This document shows positions 11,876 through 18,623 of a stretch of DNA of 18,623 nt, in pieces; the first letter of the stretch is position 1, and every line of letters begins with the position of its first letter. The notes beneath the pieces were generated by a model, which was given only the letters and a program-made list of their open reading frames with translations, searched no databases and was not told the DNA's origin. The DNA lies in assembly GCA_934527255.1 (NCBI GenBank), contig CAKTAM010000029.1, positions 1-18,623 of the forward strand, written 5' to 3'. This DNA comes from an uncultured Oscillospiraceae bacterium. GTDB taxonomy: Bacteria; Bacillota; Clostridia; Oscillospirales; Ruminococcaceae. The position numbers and the translations under genes are program-made.

Positions 11876-14800
11876 GGCTGCAGCAGCGCCAACAGGTTTT
11901 CGCTGCTGTGCTCAAACAGGCCGGAGGCGGATTGGTCGATGATGCGCACCTTAGAATACCGCTTTGCCCAGTTGGAAAGACTGCTGCTCAGGAGAGTATT
12001 TCCGGCTTTCCCCACACCACCAGTTGCTGTCAAATCACAAGTATTTGCTTTGCCGTTCATCCACTGCAACAAACTAAGCAAGCAATTTACTTGTAAGATG
12101 GTACCTGCCTCGACAAAATTACTTTTGGCTTCCTCTTTCGTCAAATTTTCCGTCTGATTATTGGGCAGGTTGCAATACGGCTTTCCAGACAGCTTCTGCA
12201 CCAACAAATCATACAATTGCAGATTTTTCTCAACAGAGAGGCCGTCGCGCACCTCATCCAGTTCCCTTTTTGGGTTCTCCCTTTGCTTGTTCTGGAACGT
12301 TTCCAGCTTTTTAACATAGTCTTCAGCTTTCTTGTCCAGTTTCAAAGTAAGCAGCGGTGAAACAATGATCTGGCGCCCTCCGCCGCTTTTCCCCGAAAGC
12401 GTCATCCGCGTGCCGTCAAACGAAAACACGGTGTTGATTTTCAGCGGCCGCCCACCCAGCAGCAGCTGCACCTTTTGCGGCAGGCTGCCGGTGATCTTCT
12501 GAATTTCTTCCCGCACACAGTCTTCGGCCGCAGCTCCGCCCGCCTGAAAGCGCGCCGCTGCCAGCAGCGGAATGGGCACCAGCATGACCTCCGCCTTCTG
12601 CTTTTTGCCCTTTGTCCCTTCGTACCGGGCCAGTGCAAAGAAGGTGGCCGTGGGTTTGTTATACCCACCGTATTTTTCGGTTGGCATATTCTTTTTCAGC
12701 GGTACCAAATTTTCGCCCTTGCGCACCGGCTGCTGGTCAAACAGCCCACCCTTGCGGCAGAACGCATACCGGGTCAGATGCGCCGTGTTTTTGCCCACGG
12801 TCTGGGCGACCAGCGCCTGATCTTCCTCGCCGCGCCAATAACAAAGCGCCCCATGGGACAGCGGCTTTGCAAACAGCTTCTTCGCCTGCACGTTATAGTC
12901 GCCGCTGTCGGTCGAGAACCACTTTTTGGTAAACCGCTCGTGATAAACGTTGCCCACCGCAATGTTCAGGTAGGCATCCTTGGCATGGTGCAGGTCGTTG
13001 ACCGTCCGGCATTTGAGCAGATCGAACGTCTGCCGGTACTCGGAGACCAGCCCCGCCTTGACATAGACGATCTCGGCCTGCGGGCAGCGCTCTGCCAGCA
13101 GGGCGGCAACGGCCTTGGTCGACTGGCGCGTTTCCACCAGCTGACGGTTGATGAAGCCCCACTTTTCGTCAGGCGAAAACGGGGTGCTGCGCGTCAGGCG
13201 GCGGTACTTTTCCTCGGTCATCAGGCCGGCCTTTTGCAGGCTTTGCCAAAAGCCGTGCTGCTGCCGGCGAATCTCCTGCGCCAGAGGGAAGACATCGCTT
13301 TTGCGCCCGTTTTCTTTGGATTCGACCAACACCAGATTGTTCCACAGGCTGTCGTCCTTGACAAAGCGCTGCGGATAAATATGATCCAGATTATAGGTGC
13401 CGTCCTCCAAATGCTCCAGCGCAATGGGCTTGCCGGTATAGACAGATTTGCCCATCTGTAAGTAATAAAGGAACAGCTTACGGCTTTGCAGCCGGTTTTC
13501 GGCGGCCACGCCCATTTTCTCCAGCTCTTTTTCCAGCTCGCGGGCATCCTCATCCTGCACTTTTTTATACAGGCTCAGCAGTTGGGCCTTGCGGCTTTGC
13601 GTGCGGACGCCCTTTTGCTCCGGCGTGCCGCCCCGGGCCATTTCGACAAATATTTTGGCCGGCGGCCCGCCCGCGGCCTTCATGACCTCCTGCACCACCT
13701 CCAGCGTGCGGTAGATGGGGCGCTTTACCGCATTTGGCACATACATTTCCGAAAGGCGATCCTCCAGCGATCGCCTGTTCCCGCCGTAGTATTTGCTGCA
13801 GATCTGCCGGATGGCTTCGGCATAGGTGTAACGGTCGGAAAGCAGCTCCATCAGGTTTCGGTTGGTGTTCCACAGCTGATCCAGCAGGGAAAACGCCTCG
13901 CCGTCCGAACCCTTTTCGGTTCCGGCCAGCCCGGTGAGGAACTGCCGCGACAGCCGCCCGAAGCCCTTCAGGTTCTGCCGCAGAAGATACCTGACATCCT
14001 CCTCCGGCAGGGCGGGGTATTCGCTTTGCAGCCACTGCCGCAGGCGGGCCTTTTCCTCCGTAAAGGCCGCCCGCTCGATGATCTTTTCCGCATCCTGCTG
14101 CGTCAGAGTGCCGCTTTCCAACAGCCTTTTGAAAACATGATACGTTTTCAGGCTCTCCTTGACCGTTTCATCCAGACCGGAAAGCTCGGCGCCGTCTTCC
14201 AGATACCTGTGCTGCAGCAGATAATCCCTGATGTTTTTGACCGAAACGCGGGCTTTTTTCTGATACAGCTCCTTATATAGCTCCTGCTTGACCTGCACCG
14301 GAATGGGGCGGCCGTCTACCTTGAGGTTATTCAGCTCGTTGAGCACTTTGAAGCACTCATACAGCAGCGAATGCTCCGGCAGCACCTTTTCGCCCGGCAG
14401 GTAAGTGCAGGTGTTGGTCATGCGGTTGATAAAGTTCTGCTCGCTGGCATCCTTATCCACCTTTTCGTCAAAGTTCCAGGGCAGAATGCGCCCGCTGGCC
14501 TTGCGGACGAGCCATGTGTTCCGGCCGCCGTTTTCTTTCAGCGGGCCAACATAATACGGCACGCGGAAATCAAAAATGGAGAGGATCTTTTCCTGCACGG
14601 TCAGGCCGTCGGCATCCTGCTGGCGCAGCAGCGGCGTATAGGCTGCCGCCTGCTGCAGCAGCTGCTTCAGCTCCATGCGGTACAGCTGCTGCGGAATAAC
14701 GCGGTTGTCCGCATCCCGCTGCTTGGGCAAAAAGGTGTATGCCTCCAGACGGGCCTGCATATCCGCCCAAAGCTTCTTATCCGCTTCGTCCATGTGTTCC

Positions 14801-16023
14801 GGCGGCACTTTGTCCAGCTCTTTTTTCAGTTCCTTGCGCAGATAGTCGCAGAAATCCTCTTTTTTGCAGCCCTTAAACTCATCCCATTCCTTTCCGCTTT
14901 TCTGGGCAGGCTTCACGGATTTGACGTTTTTTGTATAGCTGACATAGTTGGGAACACCCTTTTTGGCCACGCGGAAAATTTCGTCATAGCGCTGCGGGCA
15001 ATATTTTTTGACAAACCGCTTCAAAAGGCGCAGATCAGCCCGGTGCTTTTCGTAAACCGCCACCTTGGCGAAGGAGAGAAGCTTTTCGCCATGCATGATG
15101 GATAGCAGCTTGGCGCCGTTGTGCACCGCCCGTAAATGGGTCAGCAGCTCGCCATCCTCGCCCAGCTCCGCCGCAATGCGCAGAAACTCCGTCTCGTCCA
15201 TCTCCAGCGAGACGGAATCCGCCTCCTTGTATTCCTCCCTGCAGAACAGGTCGGCAGGCTTAACGGCGCCGCCCGCCAGCAGGCGCACCACGGCCTCCTC
15301 GCTGTAGGGAAAGCGCTCATTCTGTGCCGTTTTATCAAGCTTGCGGTCAAAAAGCTTCTCTTTGATGGCATCGGCCTTTTCCCGCACGCCAACATCTTTT
15401 TGCAAAATCTCGCACAGAAGCTGCGCCGCATTCGCCTTGTCGCACCAGGGAAGCGCCTGCCCCAGCCCGTCCAGATACTGCGTCAGCTCCTGATAGACCT
15501 TTTCAAAGTTGAGGATCTCCTCGATGTTGTCGTTTGGAATATCGTACAGAAAATGCCCGCGGTGGGCCACCAGCCAGGCGCACGCCAGATAGACCAGCCG
15601 AATGTCTTGCGGCTGCGTGCCGGTCATCAGCTGGCAGATCAGGTGATGGATGGTCGGGTATTGACGGTGGTATTCCTCATCGGTCAGGCCGGGGCCTGCG
15701 AAAAGCCGCACGCCAAAGGCTGCATCCGCACCCTGCAGAGCGCTTTGCTGGCGGCGGATGAAAAAGTTGGGGTCGACCCTGGCGATTTCGGGGGCGAACA
15801 GCTCCTGCAGCAGCTGCACCCGCTGCTGCCGACGGTCGATGCGCCGCCGGGCAGTGCGGTACGCCCGCCGTTCGGCCGCGCCGGTGGCCGCATCAAACAG
15901 CAGGCTGCCCCACATGGGCTCACCCTTATACTTTTGCAGCCGGTAGGCGGCATCCGTCACCGCATAGCCGACGGAATCGGTACCGATATCCAGCCCCAGA
16001 TAGTATTCGCTGCCTTTTTTCAT
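11872..16023 (-). CDS. cas9: Cas9, type II-A RNA-guided nuclease
   Basis: The 1383-residue Cas9 is close in length to the Streptococcus pyogenes enzyme. RuvC-I is GLDIGTDSVG with D12. An arginine-rich bridge helix (about 51-75) follows, then the recognition lobe to about 770. RuvC-II is FVEMARGG with E794. The HNH centre is NLDHIYPQ with D880 and H881, and N905 in SKENGRKSD. RuvC-III is HHAKDAYLN with H1013 and D1016. All catalytic residues are intact. The C-terminal PAM-interacting domain ends IIDQSASGLFE and then an unusual ENLLALLQP. It lacks the RKR segment that reads NGG in S. pyogenes, so the PAM should differ. DNA for residues about 1222-1361 is markedly AT-richer than the rest. AGGGGGG lies 10 bases before the ATG, overlapping the divergent tracrRNA promoter. 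Confidence 0.98.
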   Translation of the reverse strand: MKKGSEYYLGLDIGTDSVGYAVTDAAYRLQKYKGEPMWGSLLFDAATGAAERRAYRTARRRIDRRQQRVQLLQELFAPEIARVDPNFFIRRQQSALQGADAAFGVRLFAGPGLTDEEYHRQYPTIHHLICQLMTGTQPQDIRLVYLACAWLVAHRGHFLYDIPNDNIEEILNFEKVYQELTQYLDGLGQALPWCDKANAAQLLCEILQKDVGVREKADAIKEKLFDRKLDKTAQNERFPYSEEAVVRLLAGGAVKPADLFCREEYKEADSVSLEMDETEFLRIAAELGEDGELLTHLRAVHNGAKLLSIMHGEKLLSFAKVAVYEKHRADLRLLKRFVKKYCPQRYDEIFRVAKKGVPNYVSYTKNVKSVKPAQKSGKEWDEFKGCKKEDFCDYLRKELKKELDKVPPEHMDEADKKLWADMQARLEAYTFLPKQRDADNRVIPQQLYRMELKQLLQQAAAYTPLLRQQDADGLTVQEKILSIFDFRVPYYVGPLKENGGRNTWLVRKASGRILPWNFDEKVDKDASEQNFINRMTNTCTYLPGEKVLPEHSLLYECFKVLNELNNLKVDGRPIPVQVKQELYKELYQKKARVSVKNIRDYLLQHRYLEDGAELSGLDETVKESLKTYHVFKRLLESGTLTQQDAEKIIERAAFTEEKARLRQWLQSEYPALPEEDVRYLLRQNLKGFGRLSRQFLTGLAGTEKGSDGEAFSLLDQLWNTNRNLMELLSDRYTYAEAIRQICSKYYGGNRRSLEDRLSEMYVPNAVKRPIYRTLEVVQEVMKAAGGPPAKIFVEMARGGTPEQKGVRTQSRKAQLLSLYKKVQDEDARELEKELEKMGVAAENRLQSRKLFLYYLQMGKSVYTGKPIALEHLEDGTYNLDHIYPQRFVKDDSLWNNLVLVESKENGRKSDVFPLAQEIRRQQHGFWQSLQKAGLMTEEKYRRLTRSTPFSPDEKWGFINRQLVETRQSTKAVAALLAERCPQAEIVYVKAGLVSEYRQTFDLLKCRTVNDLHHAKDAYLNIAVGNVYHERFTKKWFSTDSGDYNVQAKKLFAKPLSHGALCYWRGEEDQALVAQTVGKNTAHLTRYAFCRKGGLFDQQPVRKGENLVPLKKNMPTEKYGGYNKPTATFFALARYEGTKGKKQKAEVMLVPIPLLAAARFQAGGAAAEDCVREEIQKITGSLPQKVQLLLGGRPLKINTVFSFDGTRMTLSGKSGGGRQIIVSPLLTLKLDKKAEDYVKKLETFQNKQRENPKRELDEVRDGLSVEKNLQLYDLLVQKLSGKPYCNLPNNQTENLTKEEAKSNFVEAGTILQVNCLLSLLQWMNGKANTCDLTATGGVGKAGNTLLSSSLSNWAKRYSKVRIIDQSASGLFEHSSENLLALLQP

Positions 16024-16024
16024 C

Positions 16025-16054
16025 TTGACAAAGCCCCCCTGTATTGGTTATAAT
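16025..16054 (+). promoter_or_regulatory. tracrRNA promoter inside the cas9 ribosome-binding region
   Basis: TTGACA (16025-16030) and TATAAT (16049-16054) are perfect consensus hexamers with an 18-base spacer, directed away from cas9. The -35 begins two bases upstream of the cas9 start codon, and the promoter spans the cas9 ribosome-binding site (16034-16040). Transcription should start near 16061, at the first base of a hairpin that precedes the anti-repeat. Confidence 0.85.
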
Positions 16055-16060
16055 GGCGGT

Positions 16061-16180
16061 GGATGAGCGATCATCCGCGAAATTACATTACGAGTTCAAA
16101 TAAAAAAATTGCTTTCAAATCGCCGCTTCGGCGGTCGCACAGGTGTGCGCGGAAGGGCCTCCCGTTGGGAGGCCTTTTTT
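16061..16180 (+). ncRNA. tracrRNA
   Basis: The anti-repeat GAAATTACATTAC (16079-16091) pairs perfectly with GTAATGTAATTTC of the crRNA repeat. A bulge follows (GAGT, 16092-16095, against GA in the repeat). The lower stem TCAAAT (16096-16101) then pairs with GTTTGA, the same layout as in the S. pyogenes duplex. CCGC (16075-16078) can add four more pairs past a three-base bulge. Downstream are an A-rich linker, a CCGC-UUCG-GCGG hairpin (16122-16133), a CGCAC-AGGU-GUGCG hairpin (16136-16149) and a terminator, GGCCTCCC-GTT-GGGAGGCC with six T (16156-16180). A 5' hairpin GGATGA-GCGA-TCATCC covers 16061-16076. RNase III would cut the duplex during crRNA maturation. Confidence 0.93.
16156..16180 (+). 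terminator. tracrRNA terminator
   Basis: An eight-base-pair perfect stem GGCCTCCC/GGGAGGCC with loop GTT is followed by TTTTTT. The flanking AAG can extend the stem against the T-run. Confidence 0.93.
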
Positions 16181-16594
16181 GTTTGGTTTTGAAAAAACCC
16201 TCATTTTGCCGGATAGTGATTGTTGATGAAGCATTTTTTTGTGAAAAATCTCTTGATTTGATTATATCATGTTTTGCCGTCGCAGGAAATACCTTTTTGC
16301 GGACTTTTGCGACAAAACTGCCGCCTGTCTTGAAAAAAGCGTTCGGGCCTGCCCGGATGGAGGGCAAAACGCACACAGGCAGACAGCCAGTGGGGAATAG
16401 CTGCAGCAAAGCTTGGAAACCACAAAAGCTGCCATTTTTTGCGGCGCGGCGGGCTGCTTTGCGATGCGGCAGCGGGCCGACCTTTGGCAAGGCCGCAGGC
16501 AGCTTTGCAGGGGCAGCCGTTTTCTTTTGGGCGGCAGAGAAGAGCGGCTTTGGGCCGCAGGACCGCGCAAAGTCGAAAAAGTTTGCCGACCATC
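16181..16594. other. Intergenic region upstream of cas9/tracrRNA
   Basis: Apart from the candidate cas promoter, this stretch holds no gene I can support. Long frames cross it on both strands, but they run through the tracrRNA or its terminator and show no family-like sequence. It contains an AT-rich part (16181-16275) followed by GC-rich, hairpin-prone DNA. Confidence 0.5.
16261..16289 (-). promoter_or_regulatory. cas9: Candidate cas operon promoter (extended -10)
   Basis: On the minus strand TGATATAAT (hexamer 16261-16266) is an extended -10 element. The -35 position (16284-16289) reads TTTCCT, a poor match. If used, cas9 mRNA would start near 16254 and carry a 5' leader of about 230 bases containing the complement of the entire tracrRNA. 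No better rightward or leftward candidate was seen between 16054 and 16400. Confidence 0.45.
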
Positions 16595-16622
16595 TTGCAA
16601 ACGCGGCCCCGCATGCTATAAT
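16595..16622 (+). promoter_or_regulatory. Promoter of the alpha/beta hydrolase gene
   Basis: TTGCAA (16595-16600) and TATAAT (16617-16622) have a 16-base spacer, and the -10 is extended (TGCTATAAT). Transcription should start near 16629, leaving a leader of about 129 bases. Confidence 0.65.
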
Positions 16623-16637
16623 AAAAGTGGTTTTCCG

Positions 16638-16659
16638 GCTGCCGGACGGCGGCTTTTTT
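16638..16659 (+). terminator. Promoter-proximal terminator in the hydrolase leader
   Basis: GCTGCC (16638-16643) pairs with GGCGGC (16648-16653), including one U-G pair, around GGAC, and TTTTTT follows. It lies only about 10-30 bases after the predicted transcription start and about 100 bases before the gene, the same arrangement as in front of tldD. Confidence 0.55.
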
Positions 16660-16757
16660 CAAAAGAGGCGGTTAGCTTTTGCTAACTTTAGAATTTCCTG
16701 TGCACGCCGCGGCACCACGGCGGCTGCACGCTTTCAAAAGAAAACGGAGGTTCCCAC

Positions 16758-17525
16758 ATGAAGGTTTACTCGTTTGGCGAGGAGGGGCGGCCCTCCCTTC
16801 TTCTGCTGCCCGGCACCTGCTGCCACTGGAAAGGCAATTTTGGCCGGGTGCTGCCCCTGCTGCAGGAAAATTATCGGGTGCACTGCATCAGCTATGACGG
16901 CTTTGATGAGACCGAGCCGACCGAATTTTCCACCATGGAGGAGGAGACCGCCAAAATCGAAAGCTGGGTGCAGCAGCACTGCGGCGGCCGTGTGCGGGCG
17001 GCATATGGCTGTTCGCTGGGCGGGTCGTTTGTGGGGCTGCTGGCTGCACGGCGGAACATTCATATGGACTTTGGCATTTTAGGCAGCTCTGACCTTGACC
17101 AGGCCACGCCGTTTGCTGCCCGGCTGCAGACCGGGCTTCTGCTGCCGCTGCTGTACCCGTTTTTGCGCGATGGAGAGTTTTGCTCGCGCTTTCTGCGCAG
17201 CCGCATGGAAAAGCTGCTGCAGCACGACCCCGGCTATATCGGCGCGTTTCTGGAAATGCTGGGCGGGCCGCGGCCCTATCTCACCCCAAAAAGCTGCAAA
17301 AACCAGTTTTACTCCGATCTGGTCACCCCTCTGCCGGAAAAGATCAGTGTACCCGGCACCGAATTTCACATTTTCTACGCCCTGAAAATGGGCGAGAAGT
17401 ATCGCCGCCGCTATGAGCAGCATTTTGCTCACCCCGTCATTCATGAGCAGGACCTGCAGCATGAGGAGCTGCTGGCCTGCTACCCGGAAAAGTGGACACA
17501 GCTGGTGCGTTCGATCATTGGCTGA
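16758..17525 (+). CDS. Alpha/beta-fold hydrolase
   Basis: The 255-residue protein has the nucleophile elbow YGCSLGGSF (S86 in GxSxG). An early LLLLPGTCCHWKGNF segment is in the position of the oxyanion-hole loop. The likely catalytic histidine is H235 in HEELLACYPEKW, close to the C-terminus. This is the pattern of small cytoplasmic alpha/beta hydrolases (esterase, lipase or thioesterase-like). The substrate is not predictable. The ATG at 16758 has GGAGG about 7-8 bases upstream. No signal peptide is present. It is transcribed alone from the extended -10 promoter at 16595-16622 and is followed by structured DNA and a strong terminator at 17706-17755. Confidence 0.9.
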   Translation: MKVYSFGEEGRPSLLLLPGTCCHWKGNFGRVLPLLQENYRVHCISYDGFDETEPTEFSTMEEETAKIESWVQQHCGGRVRAAYGCSLGGSFVGLLAARRNIHMDFGILGSSDLDQATPFAARLQTGLLLPLLYPFLRDGEFCSRFLRSRMEKLLQHDPGYIGAFLEMLGGPRPYLTPKSCKNQFYSDLVTPLPEKISVPGTEFHIFYALKMGEKYRRRYEQHFAHPVIHEQDLQHEELLACYPEKWTQLVRSIIG

Positions 17526-17705
17526 ACACCACCGCAGGACGCGGGGTATGATGCTTTCCATCTCAAGAGTTTTATCACACAAGCCGCATGTCGGCGTGGG
17601 CAGCACATCTGCATGGGCGGCGCGCCGATGCATTTTGTTAAAAATGCTTCGGCCCCCAGGGCAAACCAACACCCGCTGCCCGGCGTTGGCTTGCCCGCAC
17701 ACCAC
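17526..17705. other. Hairpin-rich 3' region of the hydrolase gene
   Basis: No gene is supported. GCATTTT-GTTA-AAAATGC (17630-17647) and an 11-pair stem with one mismatch (GGGCAA.CCAAC against GTTGG.TTGCCC, 17659-17696) precede the terminator. The dyads are close together and may form a structured 3' end for one or both converging messages. Confidence 0.45.
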
Positions 17706-17755
17706 AAAGGACCCGACGCAAGCCGCCTGTGGGCGGCCCCCGCCGGGTCCTTTTT
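17706..17755. terminator. Large bidirectional terminator between converging genes
   Basis: AAAGGACCCG (17706-17715) pairs with CGGGTCCTTT (17744-17753). Inside it GCCGCC (17722-17727) pairs with GGCGGC (17732-17737). A T-run follows on the plus strand. It ends the hydrolase transcript and could also stop the leftward beta-galactosidase message. Confidence 0.8.
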
Positions 17756-17768
17756 ATTTTCGTTTTCT

Positions 17769-17901
17769 CGCATGAGAAAACATTTTCTGTAAGGAAAAGC
17801 ATTTCCCGCATGGGAAAACATTTTCTGTAAGGAAAAGCACTTTCTATATGGAGAAACTTTTCTTGCATGAGGAAACATTTTTCATCCGGAAAAACATTTC
17901 G
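17769..17901. repeat. Seven 19-bp tandem repeats forming a row of hairpins
   Basis: Seven consecutive 19-base units begin at 17769, 17788, 17807, 17826, 17845, 17864 and 17883. The first two form a 38-base pair-unit repeated almost exactly at 17807-17844. The approximate consensus is YGYATGRGAAAACATTTTC. Between neighbours the TTTTC end of one unit pairs with the GAAAA of the next across a four-base loop, as in TTTTCTC-GCAT-GAGAAAA (17763-17780) and TTTCCC-GCAT-GGGAAA (17802-17817). The result is a chain of small stem-loops. The length of 19 is not a multiple of three, and there is no spacer sequence between units, so it is neither a coding repeat nor a CRISPR array. Confidence 0.85.
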
Positions 17902-17940
17902 CGTATGGGCAAGGCGGTGCAGTCAATGGCCGGGTCGGTT

Positions 17941-18623
17941 TTACTGCACACGCCAGGCGTCAATGCACCCGGCCCGCACCGGCAAATGCACCGTGACCGT
18001 GCCTCCTTTTTTCAGCTCGGCACGCTCGCCCGTCAGAATATTGATCAGCACGCTGCCCGACAGCACGCCGGGCTGGGCCGCCAGCAGCACGCCATCCTCG
18101 CCGGTCGCATTTTCCGCAACCACCAGCTGGCCGCAGGGCGCATCCAACAGCGAGGCGGTCACGCCGTCGCGGTCGCCAGCCAGCACCGGCAGCAGCCCGG
18201 CACAGCGGCGCACCAGCGCGGCGGCCAGACGGGCGTTTTCGGTACAGCCGCGCTCGTACGCGTTGGCCAGCAGTGAGCCGATCCACACGGCCCTGCCATG
18301 CCCAAAGCGGTTTTCCGTAATGGCGGCGCTGCCGTCGGCAAAGGTTGCCAGCACATGGGCCGTTGTCGGCCGCAGCGCCTGATAAAAGTGGAAGCCCTGA
18401 TAGGTTTGCTCCGCCATGGTGATGGGCAGCAGGCTGTTGTCATTGGCCTGCGCCCACTGGGCATCGTAGGCGTTGTGGAAGCTGGCTGCCGTTGTGACAC
18501 GCAGCTCCTGCGCGCCGAACACCTCTTCAAACCCAAAGCCGGGCTGCTGCACGGTGTGCATGCCGTCGTCGCCCGAATAGCCGCCAAAGCAGCTTTCGGC
18601 GATCAGCGTGCCGCCTGCCGCCA
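17941..18623 (-). CDS. GH42-type beta-galactosidase, C-terminal part
   Basis: About 226 residues of a minus-strand protein enter from the right edge. The first visible segment, GGTLIAESCFGGYSGDDG, and what follows (HTVQQPGFGFEEVFG) match the trimerisation domain of GH42 beta-galactosidases, a Rossmann-like domain after the catalytic barrel. Later strands include RFGHGRAVWIGSLLANAYE and a small beta domain ending WRVQ. The catalytic domain lies outside the window, so the family call rests on the C-terminal domains alone. The enzyme would cleave terminal galactose from plant or host oligosaccharides in the cytoplasm, as expected of a gut bacterium. Its 3' side faces the 19-bp hairpin array. Confidence 0.8.
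   Translation of the reverse strand, partial: AAGGTLIAESCFGGYSGDDGMHTVQQPGFGFEEVFGAQELRVTTAASFHNAYDAQWAQANDNSLLPITMAEQTYQGFHFYQALRPTTAHVLATFADGSAAITENRFGHGRAVWIGSLLANAYERGCTENARLAAALVRRCAGLLPVLAGDRDGVTASLLDAPCGQLVVAENATGEDGVLLAAQPGVLSGSVLINILTGERAELKKGGTVTVHLPVRAGCIDAWRVQ

Noticed and set aside
12475..13461. Long plus-strand frames inside cas9
   Set aside because: They are the complement of conserved HNH and RuvC-III sequence and have no ribosome-binding site or recognisable domain.
16063..16761. 232-codon plus-strand frame upstream of the hydrolase
   Set aside because: It reads straight through the tracrRNA, its terminator and the hydrolase promoter. Its composition is random-looking.
17480..17878. 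Minus-strand frames through the 19-bp array giving repetitive peptides
   Set aside because: The 19-base period shifts frame at each unit and the frames cross a strong terminator. The apparent peptide repeat is a by-product of the DNA repeat.
17769..17901. The 19-bp array as a second CRISPR
   Set aside because: There are no unique spacers between units and the units are too short. It is a plain tandem repeat.

Overview
The window looks like chromosome from a GC-rich (about 60% GC) gut-type Clostridia, most like Oscillospirales/Ruminococcaceae. This rests on Firmicutes-type Shine-Dalgarno sites and promoters, a TldD/TldE pair, an EFR1-type ferredoxin, a GH42-like beta-galactosidase and a type II-A CRISPR system with a GTTTGAGAG-type repeat. 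The taxonomic call is inference only.

Layout. 1-600 is an AT-richer scar. It holds the start of an XRE-type regulator, an N-terminally eroded phage head-tail adaptor and the 5' half of a tRNA gene that breaks at the anticodon, which suggests an old integration site. 598-2003 carries an EFR1-type flavodoxin/ferredoxin and a LOG-type nucleotide phosphoribohydrolase. 2004-2742 is intergenic, with a 19-bp perfect hairpin, a 3' remnant of an unidentified membrane protein with its terminator, and the promoter of the next operon. 2743-5480 is tldD-tldE, with a strong promoter followed by a promoter-proximal terminator. 5774-8561 is a metal-resistance module: a P1B ATPase and a separate HMA metallochaperone on the minus strand, diverging from an ArsR/SmtB repressor, with a double palindrome as operator. 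An HD-domain hydrolase follows at 8644-9249.

9594-16289 is a complete type II-A CRISPR-Cas locus. Reading leftwards on the minus strand it runs cas9, cas1, cas2, csn2 (all overlapping), an 82-bp leader ending in the ATTTGAG leader-anchoring sequence, five 36-bp repeats with four spacers (the last repeat degenerate), and a terminator. The tracrRNA is encoded divergently on the plus strand. Its near-consensus promoter lies inside the cas9 translation-initiation region, so cas9 mRNA begun at the best candidate promoter would be antisense to the whole tracrRNA. The part of cas9 encoding the PAM-interacting domain is an AT-rich island, which suggests a domain swap.

16758-17525 is an alpha/beta hydrolase, again with a terminator just downstream of its promoter. 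Between it and the 3' end of a GH42-like beta-galactosidase lies a hairpin-rich spacer. Its core is a seven-unit, 19-bp tandem repeat in which the units fold into a row of short hairpins kept partly by G-U pairs.

Most notable: the tracrRNA/cas9 overlap, the compositional break in the Cas9 PAM-interacting domain, the 19-bp hairpin array, and the promoter-terminator-gene arrangement seen twice.
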